Shown here in pieces: positions 36,514-44,985 of a stretch of DNA of 64,000 nt (position 1 is its first letter; each line of letters opens with the position of its first letter). Where the stretch lies: assembly GCF_902859825.1 (NCBI RefSeq), contig NZ_CADIKB010000013.1:91671-155670 (forward strand), read 5' to 3'. A program made the translations under genes and the position numbers. The DNA is from Paraburkholderia phenoliruptrix (GTDB lineage: Bacteria; Pseudomonadota; Gammaproteobacteria; Burkholderiales; Burkholderiaceae). The notes under the pieces were generated by a model, which saw only the letters and a list, made by a program, of their open reading frames with translations, was not told the origin of the DNA and ran no database searches.

Positions 36514-37521
36514 TTACTGAGCCGCCGGCGCTGCCGCCGGCACCTTCGGCGCGACCGTCACGGGCGGCGCCAGTCTTTGCAGCAGCGGCTTGGAGCCGGC
36601 TGCGTCGTCCGACAAGGTCGTCGTGGTCGAGTCGTCATGATTGAGCGCCTCCTCCGACTTCCTGTTCAGCACGATGATGCTGATGCGGCGGTTTTCCGGA
36701 TCCATCGGGTCCGCCTTGTTGAGGTTCTGCGTGGACGCGAGACCGAGCACGCGCATCACCTTCGCTTCGTCCATGCCGCCGGCGATCAGCTCGCGGCGCG
36801 ACGCATTGGCGCGGTCCGCGGACAGTTCCCAGTTGCTGTAGCCCTTCTCGCCGCCCGCGTACTGCACGGCGTCGGTGTGTCCCTGCACGATGATGCGGTT
36901 CGGCACATCGTTCAGCGTGTGGCCGATCTCGCGCAGAATGTCGCGCATGTACGGCTCCACCTGATCTCTCGCCGTTGCGAACATGGGCCGCTTCTGCGAG
37001 TCGACGATCTCGATGCGCAAGCCCGTCAGCGTCGAGTCGATGCGGATCTGCTGCTTGAACTGCCGCAGCACCGGATTCGCCTCGATCGCGGCCATCAGCT
37101 TCACCTGCAGATCGTGCAGGCGGACCTGCTCGCGGCGTTCCAGCTCGCCTTGCAACTGCTTCATCGCGTCTTCGCTGCCGTGCGCGACCGTGCGATCCGA
37201 GCGATTGATCGAACCGTCGCTGGTCCGCGTCACGCCCTGGGAGTCGGTCGAAATATCGCGGCCGCCGCCCTTGAGAATGCTCGAATCTTCCGCGCTGCGG
37301 TCGCCGCCCCACAGCGTGATCTTCAACGGCTGGTTGAAGTAATCCGCGATGCCCTTCAACTGCGCCGACGACGCCGAGCTCAGCAACCACATCAGCAGGA
37401 AGAACGCCATCATCGCGGTCATGAAGTCCGCATACGCGAGCTTCCAGGCGCCGCCGTGGTGGCCGGACTTCTTCGGTGCGGAGCGCTTGACGACAATGGC
37501 GCGGTCTTTGTCCTTGCTCAT
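36514..37521 (-). CDS. motB: MotB, flagellar stator protein
   Basis: MotB anchors the stator to peptidoglycan and carries the essential proton-binding Asp. The single membrane segment WKLAYADFMTAMMAFFLLMWLLS contains that Asp. The OmpA-like domain (NRIIVQGHTDAVQY ... NWELSADRANASRRELIAGGMDEAKVMRVLG) binds the wall. The product is 335 residues with a Pro/Ala tail. It lies 19 bases after motA. Confidence 0.96.
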   Translation of the reverse strand: MSKDKDRAIVVKRSAPKKSGHHGGAWKLAYADFMTAMMAFFLLMWLLSSASSAQLKGIADYFNQPLKITLWGGDRSAEDSSILKGGGRDISTDSQGVTRTSDGSINRSDRTVAHGSEDAMKQLQGELERREQVRLHDLQVKLMAAIEANPVLRQFKQQIRIDSTLTGLRIEIVDSQKRPMFATARDQVEPYMRDILREIGHTLNDVPNRIIVQGHTDAVQYAGGEKGYSNWELSADRANASRRELIAGGMDEAKVMRVLGLASTQNLNKADPMDPENRRISIIVLNRKSEEALNHDDSTTTTLSDDAAGSKPLLQRLAPPVTVAPKVPAAAPAAQ

Positions 37522-37540
37522 CGGTTCGGTCCCGGCGTCC

Positions 37541-38401
37541 TTACTTGGCCTTCACGCGGCGCACGTGCTCTTCGAGCTCGGCGAACGACGGACGCTCGGT
37601 CGAGAACAGCACCTTGCGGCCGAACTCGACGGCGATCGCGGGCGCATAGCCGTTCAGGCTCGCGAGAATCGTCACCTTGATGCACTGGAACATCTTGGTC
37701 GACTCGGTCACGCGCTGTTCGGCGACGCTCGCGAGCGGCCCGATCAGCCCGTACGAAAGCAGAATGCCGAGGAAGGTGCCGACCAGCGCCTGCGCGATCA
37801 TTTCGCCGAGCACCGCGGGCGGCTTGTCGGCCGACGCCATGGTGTGCACCACGCCCATCACCGCGGCCACGATACCGAACGCCGGCATCGCGTCGCCGAC
37901 CTTGGTCAGCGCATGCGCGGGCGCTTCGCCTTCCTGGTGATGCGTTTCGATCTCCTCGTCCATCAGGCTTTCGATCTCGAACGCATTCATGTTGCCGCCC
38001 ACCATGAGCCGCAGGTAGTCCGTCAGAAACTCGATGATGTGGTGATCGGCGAGAATCTTCGGGTACTGCGTGAAGATCGGACTCTTCGACGGATCGTCGA
38101 TGTCCGCCTCCAGCGTCAGCGTGCCTTCCTTGCGCGCCTTGGCGAGCAGGACGTAGAGGAGCGCCATCAGCTCCATGTACACGTCCTTGTTGTACTTCGC
38201 GCCCTTGAACAGGGTCGGAATGACGCGCAGCGTTGCCTTGATCGTCTTCATCCCATTGCCGAGGATGAACGCGCCGACGCCTGCGCCGACGATCATCAGC
38301 ACTTCAACGGGCTGCAACAGCGCGCCGAGATGGCCGCCTTCCAGCGCGTAACCGCCGAAAACGGACAAAAGCGTCACGAGTGTTCCCACGAAAATCAGCA
38401 C
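37541..38401 (-). CDS. motA: MotA, flagellar stator protein
   Basis: MotA forms the proton channel with MotB. The product is 286 residues with four membrane segments and the large cytoplasmic loop containing charged residues needed for torque. The C-terminal half has GDAMPAFGIVAAVMGVVHTMASADKPPAVLGEMIAQALVGTFLGILLSYGLIGPLA. The start is GTG at 38401 with GAGGG upstream. It is the first gene of the mot-che operon, behind a sigma-28-like promoter. Confidence 0.96.
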   Translation of the reverse strand: MLIFVGTLVTLLSVFGGYALEGGHLGALLQPVEVLMIVGAGVGAFILGNGMKTIKATLRVIPTLFKGAKYNKDVYMELMALLYVLLAKARKEGTLTLEADIDDPSKSPIFTQYPKILADHHIIEFLTDYLRLMVGGNMNAFEIESLMDEEIETHHQEGEAPAHALTKVGDAMPAFGIVAAVMGVVHTMASADKPPAVLGEMIAQALVGTFLGILLSYGLIGPLASVAEQRVTESTKMFQCIKVTILASLNGYAPAIAVEFGRKVLFSTERPSFAELEEHVRRVKAK

Positions 38402-38446
38402 TGCCGAGCCCTCACAAAGATGCGACGGTGACCGTCGTTAAACTGG

Positions 38447-38473
38447 TTTACGGCAACGCAACAGAAAACTTTG
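38447..38473 (-). promoter_or_regulatory. Putative FliA (sigma-28) promoter of the mot-che operon
   Basis: On the minus strand: CAAAGTTTT, then GCCGTAAA, with exactly 15 bases between CAAA and GCCG. This is 3 of 4 at -35 and 6 of 8 at -10. It lies 46 bases upstream of motA, as expected for the late chemotaxis operon. Confidence 0.65.
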
Positions 38474-38673
38474 ACGGAAAAGCGGCTTGTCGCGCCGGTG
38501 TAAACCAGAGGCGCGTGTTGTCGCAGGCGCCGCCTGAAAACGGCGACTGCGCGCCGCGCGGCGCGGCGATGGACCGGGCCGAAGCGCCCGCCGGGCGGGG
38601 AGAGAGCTGTTTTCTGCTCGGCCGGAAGGTGGCCGCCGGGTGGGCGGGAGGTGGCTGGAAAGTGGCCGGCGCG

Positions 38674-39234
38674 CTAGGCGTCGAGCGCGGCGAGGCTCTC
38701 GCGGGCGCGGGCGTCGGCGACTTTCTTTGTCTTACCGGCGCGCGAAGGCGGCTGGCACAATCCGCAGACGAACCCCTGCTTCGGGTCGTGAGCGTGTGCG
38801 ACAAAATGCCCGCCGCAGCGGCAGCAGGGCGTGATCTGCAGCATCCCCGAATCGAAGAAACGCACGAGCGTCCACGCACGCGTGAGGCTGAGCACGGGTT
38901 CGTCGGCGTGCAGTTGCATGTGCTCGAGGTAGAGCCGGTAGCTCTTCACGATCGACTGGATGGTCGCGCAGCCGCCGTGGTCGGCCATGAAACGGTAGAT
39001 GTTGTAGAACAGCGAGGAATGGAAGTTCGGCTGCCACGTCATGAACCAGTCGGTCGAAAACGGCAGCATGCCCTTGGGTGGCGAAACCCCCTTCAGTTCC
39101 TTGTACAGCTTGATGAGCCGGTCGCGCGACAGGCTAGTTTCCGCTTCGAGCAGTTGCAGACGCGCGCCCAGTTCGATTAGTTCGATGGCGAGGGTAATTT
39201 CCTTGACTTCGAGCACCACACTTTTATAGGCCAT
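38674..39234 (-). CDS. flhC: FlhC, flagellar master regulator subunit
   Basis: FlhC joins FlhD to form the activator of class II flagellar promoters. The product is 186 residues. The zinc-binding cysteines are visible in ITPCCRCGGHFVAHAH...FVCGLCQPP (two C-x2-C pairs). The N-terminal LAIELIELGARLQLLEAETSLSRDRLIKLYKELKGVSPPKGMLPFSTDWF is diagnostic. It lies 49 bases after flhD. Confidence 0.96.
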   Translation of the reverse strand: MAYKSVVLEVKEITLAIELIELGARLQLLEAETSLSRDRLIKLYKELKGVSPPKGMLPFSTDWFMTWQPNFHSSLFYNIYRFMADHGGCATIQSIVKSYRLYLEHMQLHADEPVLSLTRAWTLVRFFDSGMLQITPCCRCGGHFVAHAHDPKQGFVCGLCQPPSRAGKTKKVADARARESLAALDA

Positions 39235-39283
39235 CCTGCTTACGTCTCCGTCCCGATTGCCTGGCTCGAACCGCGAAGGACCA

Positions 39284-39604
39284 TCAGCCGAGCTGCTCGA
39301 CCGGCTGGCTTGCCATCAGAATCGCGGAATGCGCCTGGGCCACGGCGCTCGACTTGCCCTTGTCTGCGAGCGCGGACAGCACGGCGTGATCGTCGAAACG
39401 GAAACGGCACAACACCTGATTGGACGCTGCAAGCTTGACGGTCTGCGCCAACGACAGATTGGCGAGCACATCGGCTAGCTGATCCGAAATACCCATGCGG
39501 AACATGCCCATCGGCTTGTCTTCGCGAAGCAGACGCTGCGCGAGCAGGAGATAAGACAGGTTGACTTCTCTGATCTCATTGAGCATATCGCTTGTCGCGC
39601 TCAT
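39284..39604 (-). CDS. flhD: FlhD, flagellar master regulator subunit
   Basis: The product is 106 residues from the ATG at 39604, which has GGGGGAATC upstream; the open frame continues to 39928 without similarity. The sequence MLNEIREVNLSYLLLAQRLLREDKPMGMFRMGISDQLADVLANLSLAQTVKLAASNQVLCRFRFDD is the family signature, including the helix-turn-helix region. With FlhC it should switch on flgB, flgA, flhB and flhF operons. The leader upstream is 710 bases long. Confidence 0.96.
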   Translation of the reverse strand: MSATSDMLNEIREVNLSYLLLAQRLLREDKPMGMFRMGISDQLADVLANLSLAQTVKLAASNQVLCRFRFDDHAVLSALADKGKSSAVAQAHSAILMASQPVEQLG

Positions 39605-39758
39605 GATTCCCCCGGCGTGTATCTGGCTGGTCAGGCCGTTACGGAAACGTTTGCTCGAACGCGCGCACTTTAACCGCACGAATCGGCTCGTTTCTGGTCT
39701 TGCAAGCATTGTCTCGAAAGGGGGAGCGAAACAAAATCGGACAGACACCCAGCTTATT

Positions 39759-39776
39759 TGACGGATTAATCCGTCA
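39759..39776. promoter_or_regulatory. 18-base perfect palindrome upstream of flhDC
   Basis: TGACGGATTAATCCGTCA is fully self-complementary and lies 155 bases upstream of the flhD start. This is the form expected of a site for a dimeric repressor or activator. The factor is unknown. Confidence 0.6.
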
Positions 39777-39780
39777 TTCG

Positions 39781-39799
39781 TGTAGGAGTTTTTCCTACA
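39781..39799. promoter_or_regulatory. TGTAGGA/TCCTACA inverted repeat upstream of flhDC
   Basis: Two 7-base arms, TGTAGGA (39781-39787) and TCCTACA (39793-39799), are separated by 5 bases. The TAGGA...TCCTA pattern resembles sites of NarL/FixJ-type regulators such as RcsB and BvgA, both of which control motility genes elsewhere. It begins 4 bases from the 18-base palindrome. Confidence 0.5.
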
Positions 39800-40314
39800 T
39801 TGTTGACTTCGCGGGAGGGAATTGAACTGCGCAGCGTCCGCGCTGGGACGGGTTATGCGGTGACCCGAGCCGGCGGCGTCGGTGAACCAAACGGTGAGTT
39901 TTCCGAACGCATGCGTCGCACCGTGCAACGGTGAGCCGAATTATAAGGGGTTTTCACCACTGCGTAATATTTTGTGTGAAGCGGAATTGATGTGAAGCGG
40001 GCGCGCCGCTTGCTGCTCACAAGCGCGGCGTTTTCCGTATCGCCCGCCTAGCGGACGAAGCCCCGCGTCGTGCGGCCTCCGCGTCTTGCGAAGGCCCGTG
40101 TAACGGTCCCTGTTTCGCGCTGTAACAACATTAAGCGTTTGAAAAATAACTCGAATTGCCGCGGCCGATCCCGATAATGATGCTAAGGGATAACCCGATG
40201 CAGGTTCGGAGCACCCCCGGGCGGCGGCTCACCGCGCCCAACCGTCCGTCAGGCATTCGCTCCCCGCTCGACCCGAGCGCTGCCGTGCGAAGCCGTATCC
40301 AACAGGAGAAACGC

Positions 40315-41379
40315 ATGCGAATCGCACAAATTGCGCCACTGTATGAAGCCGTCCCGCCGAAACTGTACGGTGGCACCGAACGTGTCGTGTCCTATCTGAC
40401 CGAAGCCTTGGTCGACGAAGGCCATGACGTCACGCTGTTTGCGAGCGGCGACTCGGTGACGTCCGCGAAGCTCGACGCGTGCTGGCCTCGTGCGCTGCGG
40501 CTCGACCCCACGATTCGCGACGCGCTGGCCCCCCATGTCCTGATGATGGAAAAGGTGCGCCGCGTCGCGCACGAGTTCGACGTGCTGCACTTCCATCTCG
40601 ACTACATGCCGTTCCCGCTGTTCTCGACCATGGACACGCCGTTCGTGACCACGCTGCACGGCCGCCTCGATCTGCCGGAGCTCCAGCCGGTGTTCGACGC
40701 GTTCCCGGGCGCGCCGGTCATCTCGATTTCGGATTCGCAGCGCGTGCCGTTGCCGCAGGCGAATTTTCTGAACACGATCTATCACGGTCTGCCGGAACAG
40801 TTGCTCACGCCTCAGGCGGACAAGAAGCCGGAATACCTCGCGTTCCTCGGCCGTATTTGTCCTGAAAAGCGCGTGGACACCGCCATCAAGATCGCGGCGC
40901 AAAGCGGTTTGCCGCTGAAGATCGCCGCCAAGGTGGACAAGGCCGACCAGGATTACTTCAAGCGCGAGATCGAGCCGCTGCTGTCGCAAGCGCACGTGGA
41001 GTTCGTCGGCGAAATCAACGAGGCGCAGAAGCCGGCGTTTCTGTCGGGCGCCAAGGCGCTGCTGTTCCCGATCGACTGGTCCGAGCCGTTTGGGCTCGTC
41101 ATGATCGAGTCGATGGCGTGCGGCACGCCGGTGATCGCATTCAACCGCGGGTCGGTGCCGGAAGTGATCGACCATGGCGTGACCGGCTATATCGTCGAGG
41201 ACGTGCAGGGCGCGGTGGCCGCGCTGCAACGCCTGGATGAACTGTCGCGCGCGGAAATCCGGGCGCAGTTCGAGCGCCGCTTCAGCTCGAAGACGATGGC
41301 GCGAAACTACGTGGACGCCTATTCGGCGCTGATCGAAGCCACGCGCCGCCCGATTCTTCGCCAGGTCGCGGTGGGTTAA
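40315..41379 (+). CDS. GT4 family glycosyltransferase
   Basis: The product is 354 residues from the ATG at 40315 (AGGAGAAACGC upstream); the open frame extends to 40156. The N-terminus MRIAQIAPLYEAVPPKLYGGTERVVSYLTEAL and the C-terminal E-x7-E region (DWSEPFGLVMIESMACGTPVIAFNRGSVPEVIDHGVTGYIVED) identify a GT-B fold retaining transferase of family 4. No signal peptide is seen, so it should be cytoplasmic. The substrate is unknown. It is divergent from flhDC, but nothing in the sequence ties it to the flagellum. Confidence 0.85.
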   Translation: MRIAQIAPLYEAVPPKLYGGTERVVSYLTEALVDEGHDVTLFASGDSVTSAKLDACWPRALRLDPTIRDALAPHVLMMEKVRRVAHEFDVLHFHLDYMPFPLFSTMDTPFVTTLHGRLDLPELQPVFDAFPGAPVISISDSQRVPLPQANFLNTIYHGLPEQLLTPQADKKPEYLAFLGRICPEKRVDTAIKIAAQSGLPLKIAAKVDKADQDYFKREIEPLLSQAHVEFVGEINEAQKPAFLSGAKALLFPIDWSEPFGLVMIESMACGTPVIAFNRGSVPEVIDHGVTGYIVEDVQGAVAALQRLDELSRAEIRAQFERRFSSKTMARNYVDAYSALIEATRRPILRQVAVG

Positions 41380-41720
41380 GGGCAGTGGAGCGCGGTCAAG
41401 GGGCGGCGAACGCCGCGCCGCCTCTTCCGCCTCTTATGCGCGCGACGCTTTAAACAAGCCGGCGGCGTGGTGCGATACACACGGGTTCACTCCGCATACG
41501 CTTTCCGATTCGCGCACCGCGCGCAGACATTTTTTCCCTGTGAATCGTTTGCGCGAACAGCAAGCCGGACTTATCGCGCTTCTTTTACAGAAAAGCCGCC
41601 TTGCCCATGCAGCTTTTTTAATGGCGACGCGGATGCGCCTGCATGTCCGATTAGTACAGTCCGCTAAACCCGGACTCCCGCTCGTCCTTCAATCCGCTTT
41701 CGCGCCCACTTGCGAACTAC
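41380..41720. other. Intergenic region between the GT4 gene and the H-NS-like gene
   Basis: This 341-base gap lies between convergent genes. It contains no supported gene. A small hairpin, AGTCCG/CGGACT, lies near 41660-41682, but there is no clear terminator. Confidence 0.5.
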
Positions 41721-42023
41721 TCAGCTCGCGCCAATCAAAAAGCGTTCACGGTTCTTGCCGACGATCCACTTGGGAGGTTTGCCGCGGCCGCTCCAGGTAT
41801 TACCTGTTTTCGGGTCCTGGTATTTAGCCGGCAGCGGCGCCTTCTTGGGCGGGCGCCCGCGTTTGGCGGCGACTGCAAAGCCGAGGTCCTGGGCAGTCAG
41901 GCCGTATTCGGCGATTTTTTGGCGGATGTCGGCTATCACATTGTCGATTTCCGTGCGGCGGGCTTCTTCTGCTTGTGCCTGCAATTTGGCGATCTGCGCC
42001 TTGAGGTCTGCATATTGAGACAT
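41721..42023 (-). CDS. H-NS family nucleoid-associated protein
   Basis: The product is a 100-residue DNA-binding protein. The N-terminal half is an oligomerising coiled coil (LKAQIAKLQAQAEEARRTEIDNVIADIRQKIAEYGLTAQDLGF). The AT-hook-like AKRGRPPKK follows. The C-terminal motif YQDPKTGNTWSGRGKPPKWI is the H-NS minor-groove binding domain. Proteins of this type silence AT-rich DNA and often control motility. The AT-rich region upstream (42050-42180) could be an autoregulatory target. Confidence 0.93.
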   Translation of the reverse strand: MSQYADLKAQIAKLQAQAEEARRTEIDNVIADIRQKIAEYGLTAQDLGFAVAAKRGRPPKKAPLPAKYQDPKTGNTWSGRGKPPKWIVGKNRERFLIGAS

Positions 42024-42317
42024 TCCGGTTCTCCCCTTTAGAACTCATTCGCCTCGCAGACTAACTGCAATTATAAAAATTCGCAATGGATAACAATACC
42101 GATTTAGGAAGCTATCTTCTGATAATTATTAAAGCTGGGTGAATTGTAAAACGGCTTTATCGCGGAATAATCGGTAAAAAACGGGCTGCATTGACAATTC
42201 TTGACACTCGATTGGCGACTCTTTCCCTAGAATTGGGCGTTCACAGGCACACGCGCAGGTTAGCTGTGCGCCCTGCCCCTGTGCTTCCAGGCATCAACTA
42301 TTTTAGGATTACCAATC
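42024..42317. promoter_or_regulatory. AT-rich divergent control region, H-NS-like gene and aqpZ
   Basis: Between 42055 and 42180 the base composition drops to strongly AT-rich, unlike the rest of the window (for example TTATAAAAATTCGCAATGG and AATTATTAAAGC). Two TTGACA sequences (about 42192 and 42203) and TAGAAT (42230) point towards aqpZ, although the spacing is not canonical. Confidence 0.5.
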
Positions 42318-43058
42318 ATGCAGTTGTCAAAGCGCCTCGCCGCCGAGCTGTTCGGCACTTTCTGGCTCGTGCTCGGGGGCTGCGGCAGCGCGGTTCTCGC
42401 GGCGAACTTCGCGGGCCCGGTGCACGGTCTCGGCATAGGCTTCGTCGGCGTGTCGTTTGCCTTCGGACTCACCGTACTGACCATGGCCTATGCGATCGGC
42501 CACATTTCCGGCTGTCATCTGAACCCGGCGGTGAGCGTCGGCCTGACCGTGGCCGGGCGCTTTCCGGCTCGCGACCTCTTGCCATACGTCATCGCGCAGG
42601 TGGTGGGCGCCGTGCTGGGCGCAGCGGTGCTGGCGCTCATCGCGTCGGGCAAGCCCGGCTTTGAGCTGGTTGCGAGCGGCTTTGCCAGCAACGGTTACGG
42701 CGAGCGCTCGCCGGGCCATTACTCGCTCGCCGCGGCGTTCGTCTGCGAGGCGGTCATGACGGGCTTCTTCCTGTTCGTCATTCTCGGCGCGACCGACAAG
42801 CGCGCGCCGGCCGGTTTCGCCCCCATCGCCATTGGGCTGTGTCTGACCTTGATTCACCTAGTTTCCATTCCGGTCACGAACACGTCGGTGAATCCGGCGC
42901 GCTCCACGGGTCCGGCGCTCTTCGTCGGCGGCGCCGCGGTGGATCAGTTGTGGCTCTTCTGGATCGCGCCGATTATCGGCGCCGTGGTCGCGGGCGTGCT
43001 GTATCCGCTAATCGCGGAAAGCCGCGGCGGCAGCGCGCAGAAACTTGCGCTCGACTAA
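42318..43058 (+). CDS. aqpZ: AqpZ, aquaporin Z water channel
   Basis: This is an inner-membrane water channel of the MIP family. The product is 246 residues with six membrane segments. The two pore loops have the NPA motifs in [16 protein letters not shown] and [15 protein letters not shown]; the Arg after the second NPA and the surrounding sequence match AqpZ rather than glycerol facilitators. It is a single-gene unit ending in a good terminator. Confidence 0.95.
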   Translation: MQLSKRLAAELFGTFWLVLGGCGSAVLAANFAGPVHGLGIGFVGVSFAFGLTVLTMAYAIGHISGCHLNPAVSVGLTVAGRFPARDLLPYVIAQVVGAVLGAAVLALIASGKPGFELVASGFASNGYGERSPGHYSLAAAFVCEAVMTGFFLFVILGATDKRAPAGFAPIAIGLCLTLIHLVSIPVTNTSVNPARSTGPALFVGGAAVDQLWLFWIAPIIGAVVAGVLYPLIAESRGGSAQKLALD

Positions 43059-43564
43059 TGGCGGCGGGTTGACCGGAGGATCAAAGGCGGGCGCTGAGGC
43101 GCCCGCTTTGTTTTGGCGCGGCGCACTCGTCCGCCGCGGCGTAGGGGCGGCGTTCTCCGCGTTGCGCGTACCGTTGCCCTTCAGTCGTTGGGTGCACGCT
43201 TCCGGTTAGGCTGAGGTGCCTGCGGTGTCCGCATCGCGCGAGGCCAAGGCAGTGAACTTGATTATTTCCGTTATACAGATGTAAGCCGCGATTACGCGCC
43301 GCGGACCTCGACGCGGCTTCCGCCCAGTGCCACGACAGCACCGGCGCCGCCCGACTCGCCCCGCACCGCGCTGCGACAGGCTTTTCCCGAAAACCGCGCG
43401 ACTTAGGCATCGCACCGCGCGACAACGCCGCCCTGCGCCAACCCTGCGACGATGCTTGCAGTCCGTAACATCTAGTCGCAGTACCGGCCCGGCGGAATGC
43501 GTAGATTGGACCTGTGCGACAAACATACGTCGCTTCACGAGCAGGTCTCTCGCAGGAGAAAAAC
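43059..43564. other. Intergenic region after aqpZ
   Basis: This 506-base gap starts with the aqpZ terminator. The remaining GC-rich sequence shows no convincing gene on either strand; open frames there lack ribosome sites and family resemblance. The part near 43500-43560 is the likely leader of the small secreted protein. Confidence 0.5.
43086..43114 (+). terminator. Terminator of aqpZ
   Basis: The stem GCGGGCGC/GCGCCCGC (43087-43094 and 43099-43106) has a TGAG loop and is followed by TTTGTTTT. It begins 28 bases past the aqpZ stop. Confidence 0.88.
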
Positions 43565-43885
43565 ATGAAACGCATCGTCACTCAATTGCTGGTTGCCGCG
43601 GGCCTTGCAGCAGGCGCATGTGGTTTCGCGCAAGCCCATACGGACCTGAACATCGGCCTGTCGCTCGGGACACCGGTCTACACGCGACCCGCGCCCGTGT
43701 ACGCGGCACCGCAACCGGTGTATTACGGTAACGGCGGCTGGGACCATCGCTACGATCGCGGCGACTACTATCGCGGCTACCACCGTTATGAGCGCGGCTG
43801 GGACCGCAATGACCGCCATTGGGGCTACGATGACCGCGGCGGCCGCGGCGACCATGGCGACCGCCGTGGCGGTTGGCGCGATTGA
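43565..43885 (+). CDS. Small secreted Tyr/Arg/Asp/His-rich protein
   Basis: The product is 106 residues from the ATG at 43565, with GCAGGAG upstream. It has a clear signal peptide (KRIVTQLLVAAGLAAGACGFAQAHT, cleavage after AQA). The mature part begins with a short Pro/Val/Tyr region (PVYTRPAPVYAAPQPVYYG) and then a highly charged tail of Tyr, Arg, Asp, Gly and His. I cannot assign a function. Similar small periplasmic proteins with P-x-P-V repeats are common in Burkholderiaceae. Confidence 0.75.
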   Translation: MKRIVTQLLVAAGLAAGACGFAQAHTDLNIGLSLGTPVYTRPAPVYAAPQPVYYGNGGWDHRYDRGDYYRGYHRYERGWDRNDRHWGYDDRGGRGDHGDRRGGWRD

Positions 43886-43935
43886 GCCGGCGCCCGCAAG
43901 ACCGGGCCTTGCCGAAGACCAAGTGCCATATGAGC

Positions 43936-43976
43936 CGGCCCGCCGTTGCGTTAAACAACTGCGGGCCGATTTTCTT
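43936..43976 (+). terminator. Terminator after the small secreted protein gene
   Basis: The stem CGGCCCGC/GCGGGCCG (43936-43943 and 43961-43968), with an inner GTTG/CAAC pairing, is followed by ATTTTCTT. It lies between two convergent genes. Confidence 0.7.
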
Positions 43977-44000
43977 CAAACGATAGGCCGTGCTGGCGCG

Positions 44001-44822
44001 TCAGGCCATCAGTTCGTCGTCGAGTGAAAAGAGCTTGCGCAAGTGGTGCGCGACGCCCGCCTCGAAGTTATTGCCAATGCGCGGCACGTTCGGCAGCCGC
44101 GTCATCAGGTCGGGATTCGCGTTGTTCATCATGAACGGATGCCCGGCCGTTTCGAGCAGGTCGATATCGTTCATGTTGTCGCCGAAAGCCACGCAGTGCG
44201 CGGCGTCCACGCCCACGCGCCCGAGCACGATTTGCAGCGCGCGCCCCTTCGAGACATTCGACGTCATCACTTCAAGGCAGTCGGGCAGCGAGTAGGTCAC
44301 ATAGAGCGCGTCGCCGAATTCGCGCGCGAGATTCGCGGCGACCTGCGCGAGATCCGCCGGGTCGCCAATGTAAAGAACCTTGGCAATGTCCGCGCCGTCA
44401 TGCGCGAGCAGTTCGGCCACCTCGTAGGTGAAGCCCGAGTCCTGATGAAACTTGAGCAACTCGGGCGCATCGCGGTCGATCAGCCACGCCTGATCGGCGA
44501 ACAGGTTGACGATCACGCGACGGTGCGCGCCGACAATCTCCGGTTGCACGAGGCGTTGTACGACGGCGGGCGGCAAATCGTCCGCGTGGATCACCGTGTT
44601 GTCAGGCGCATGGATGCGCGCGCCGTTCGACGTAATCAGATACGGCTTGATGCCGAGAATGTCGCGAATACCGGCTACGTCGCAGAAGTGACGGCCCGTG
44701 GCAATCACGAATTGCACGCCGTCACTTTCCAGCTTGCGCACGGTGGCGACCGTGAACGGGTCGACCTGGTGGTCGGCATTGAGCAGCGTGCCGTCGAGAT
44801 CCGTGGCGATGACTTTATACAT
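44001..44822 (-). CDS. Cof-type HAD-IIB phosphatase
   Basis: This is a 273-residue cytoplasmic haloacid-dehalogenase-type phosphatase. It has motif I DLDGTLLN at residues 8-15, motif II in FVIATGRHF, and motifs III/IV in NVSKGRALQIVLG...AFGDNMNDIDLLETAG. The cap between about 90 and 190 is the C2B type. These enzymes act on small sugar phosphates or flavin and pyridoxal phosphates; the substrate cannot be told here. Confidence 0.92.
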   Translation of the reverse strand: MYKVIATDLDGTLLNADHQVDPFTVATVRKLESDGVQFVIATGRHFCDVAGIRDILGIKPYLITSNGARIHAPDNTVIHADDLPPAVVQRLVQPEIVGAHRRVIVNLFADQAWLIDRDAPELLKFHQDSGFTYEVAELLAHDGADIAKVLYIGDPADLAQVAANLAREFGDALYVTYSLPDCLEVMTSNVSKGRALQIVLGRVGVDAAHCVAFGDNMNDIDLLETAGHPFMMNNANPDLMTRLPNVPRIGNNFEAGVAHHLRKLFSLDDELMA

Positions 44823-44985
44823 GGTGAAGTGGCGGGCAGCGTCGAAGACAGTATTTTACCGTCGATGGCGCGACGCACCGGAGCGCTTTCCGCGCGGTGG
44901 CTTGCACGAGGCGCGCTATGCCGGCCGTTTTGCTATCTATATTGAGCCCCCGCCTGCGCCCGGCAGGCGCCGCGCGACCCTCCAC

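Larger units (their letters stand above)
39605..40314. other. 710-base region between flhD and the GT4 gene
   Basis: There is no supported gene here. The left 250 bases form the flhDC leader, which is more AT-rich and contains two perfect inverted repeats (39759-39776 and 39781-39799). On the plus strand near 40151-40177 a weak sigma-28-like site (TCGA-N15-CCCGATAA) precedes the glycosyltransferase; the -10 part is 7 of 8 but the -35 is poor. Confidence 0.6.
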
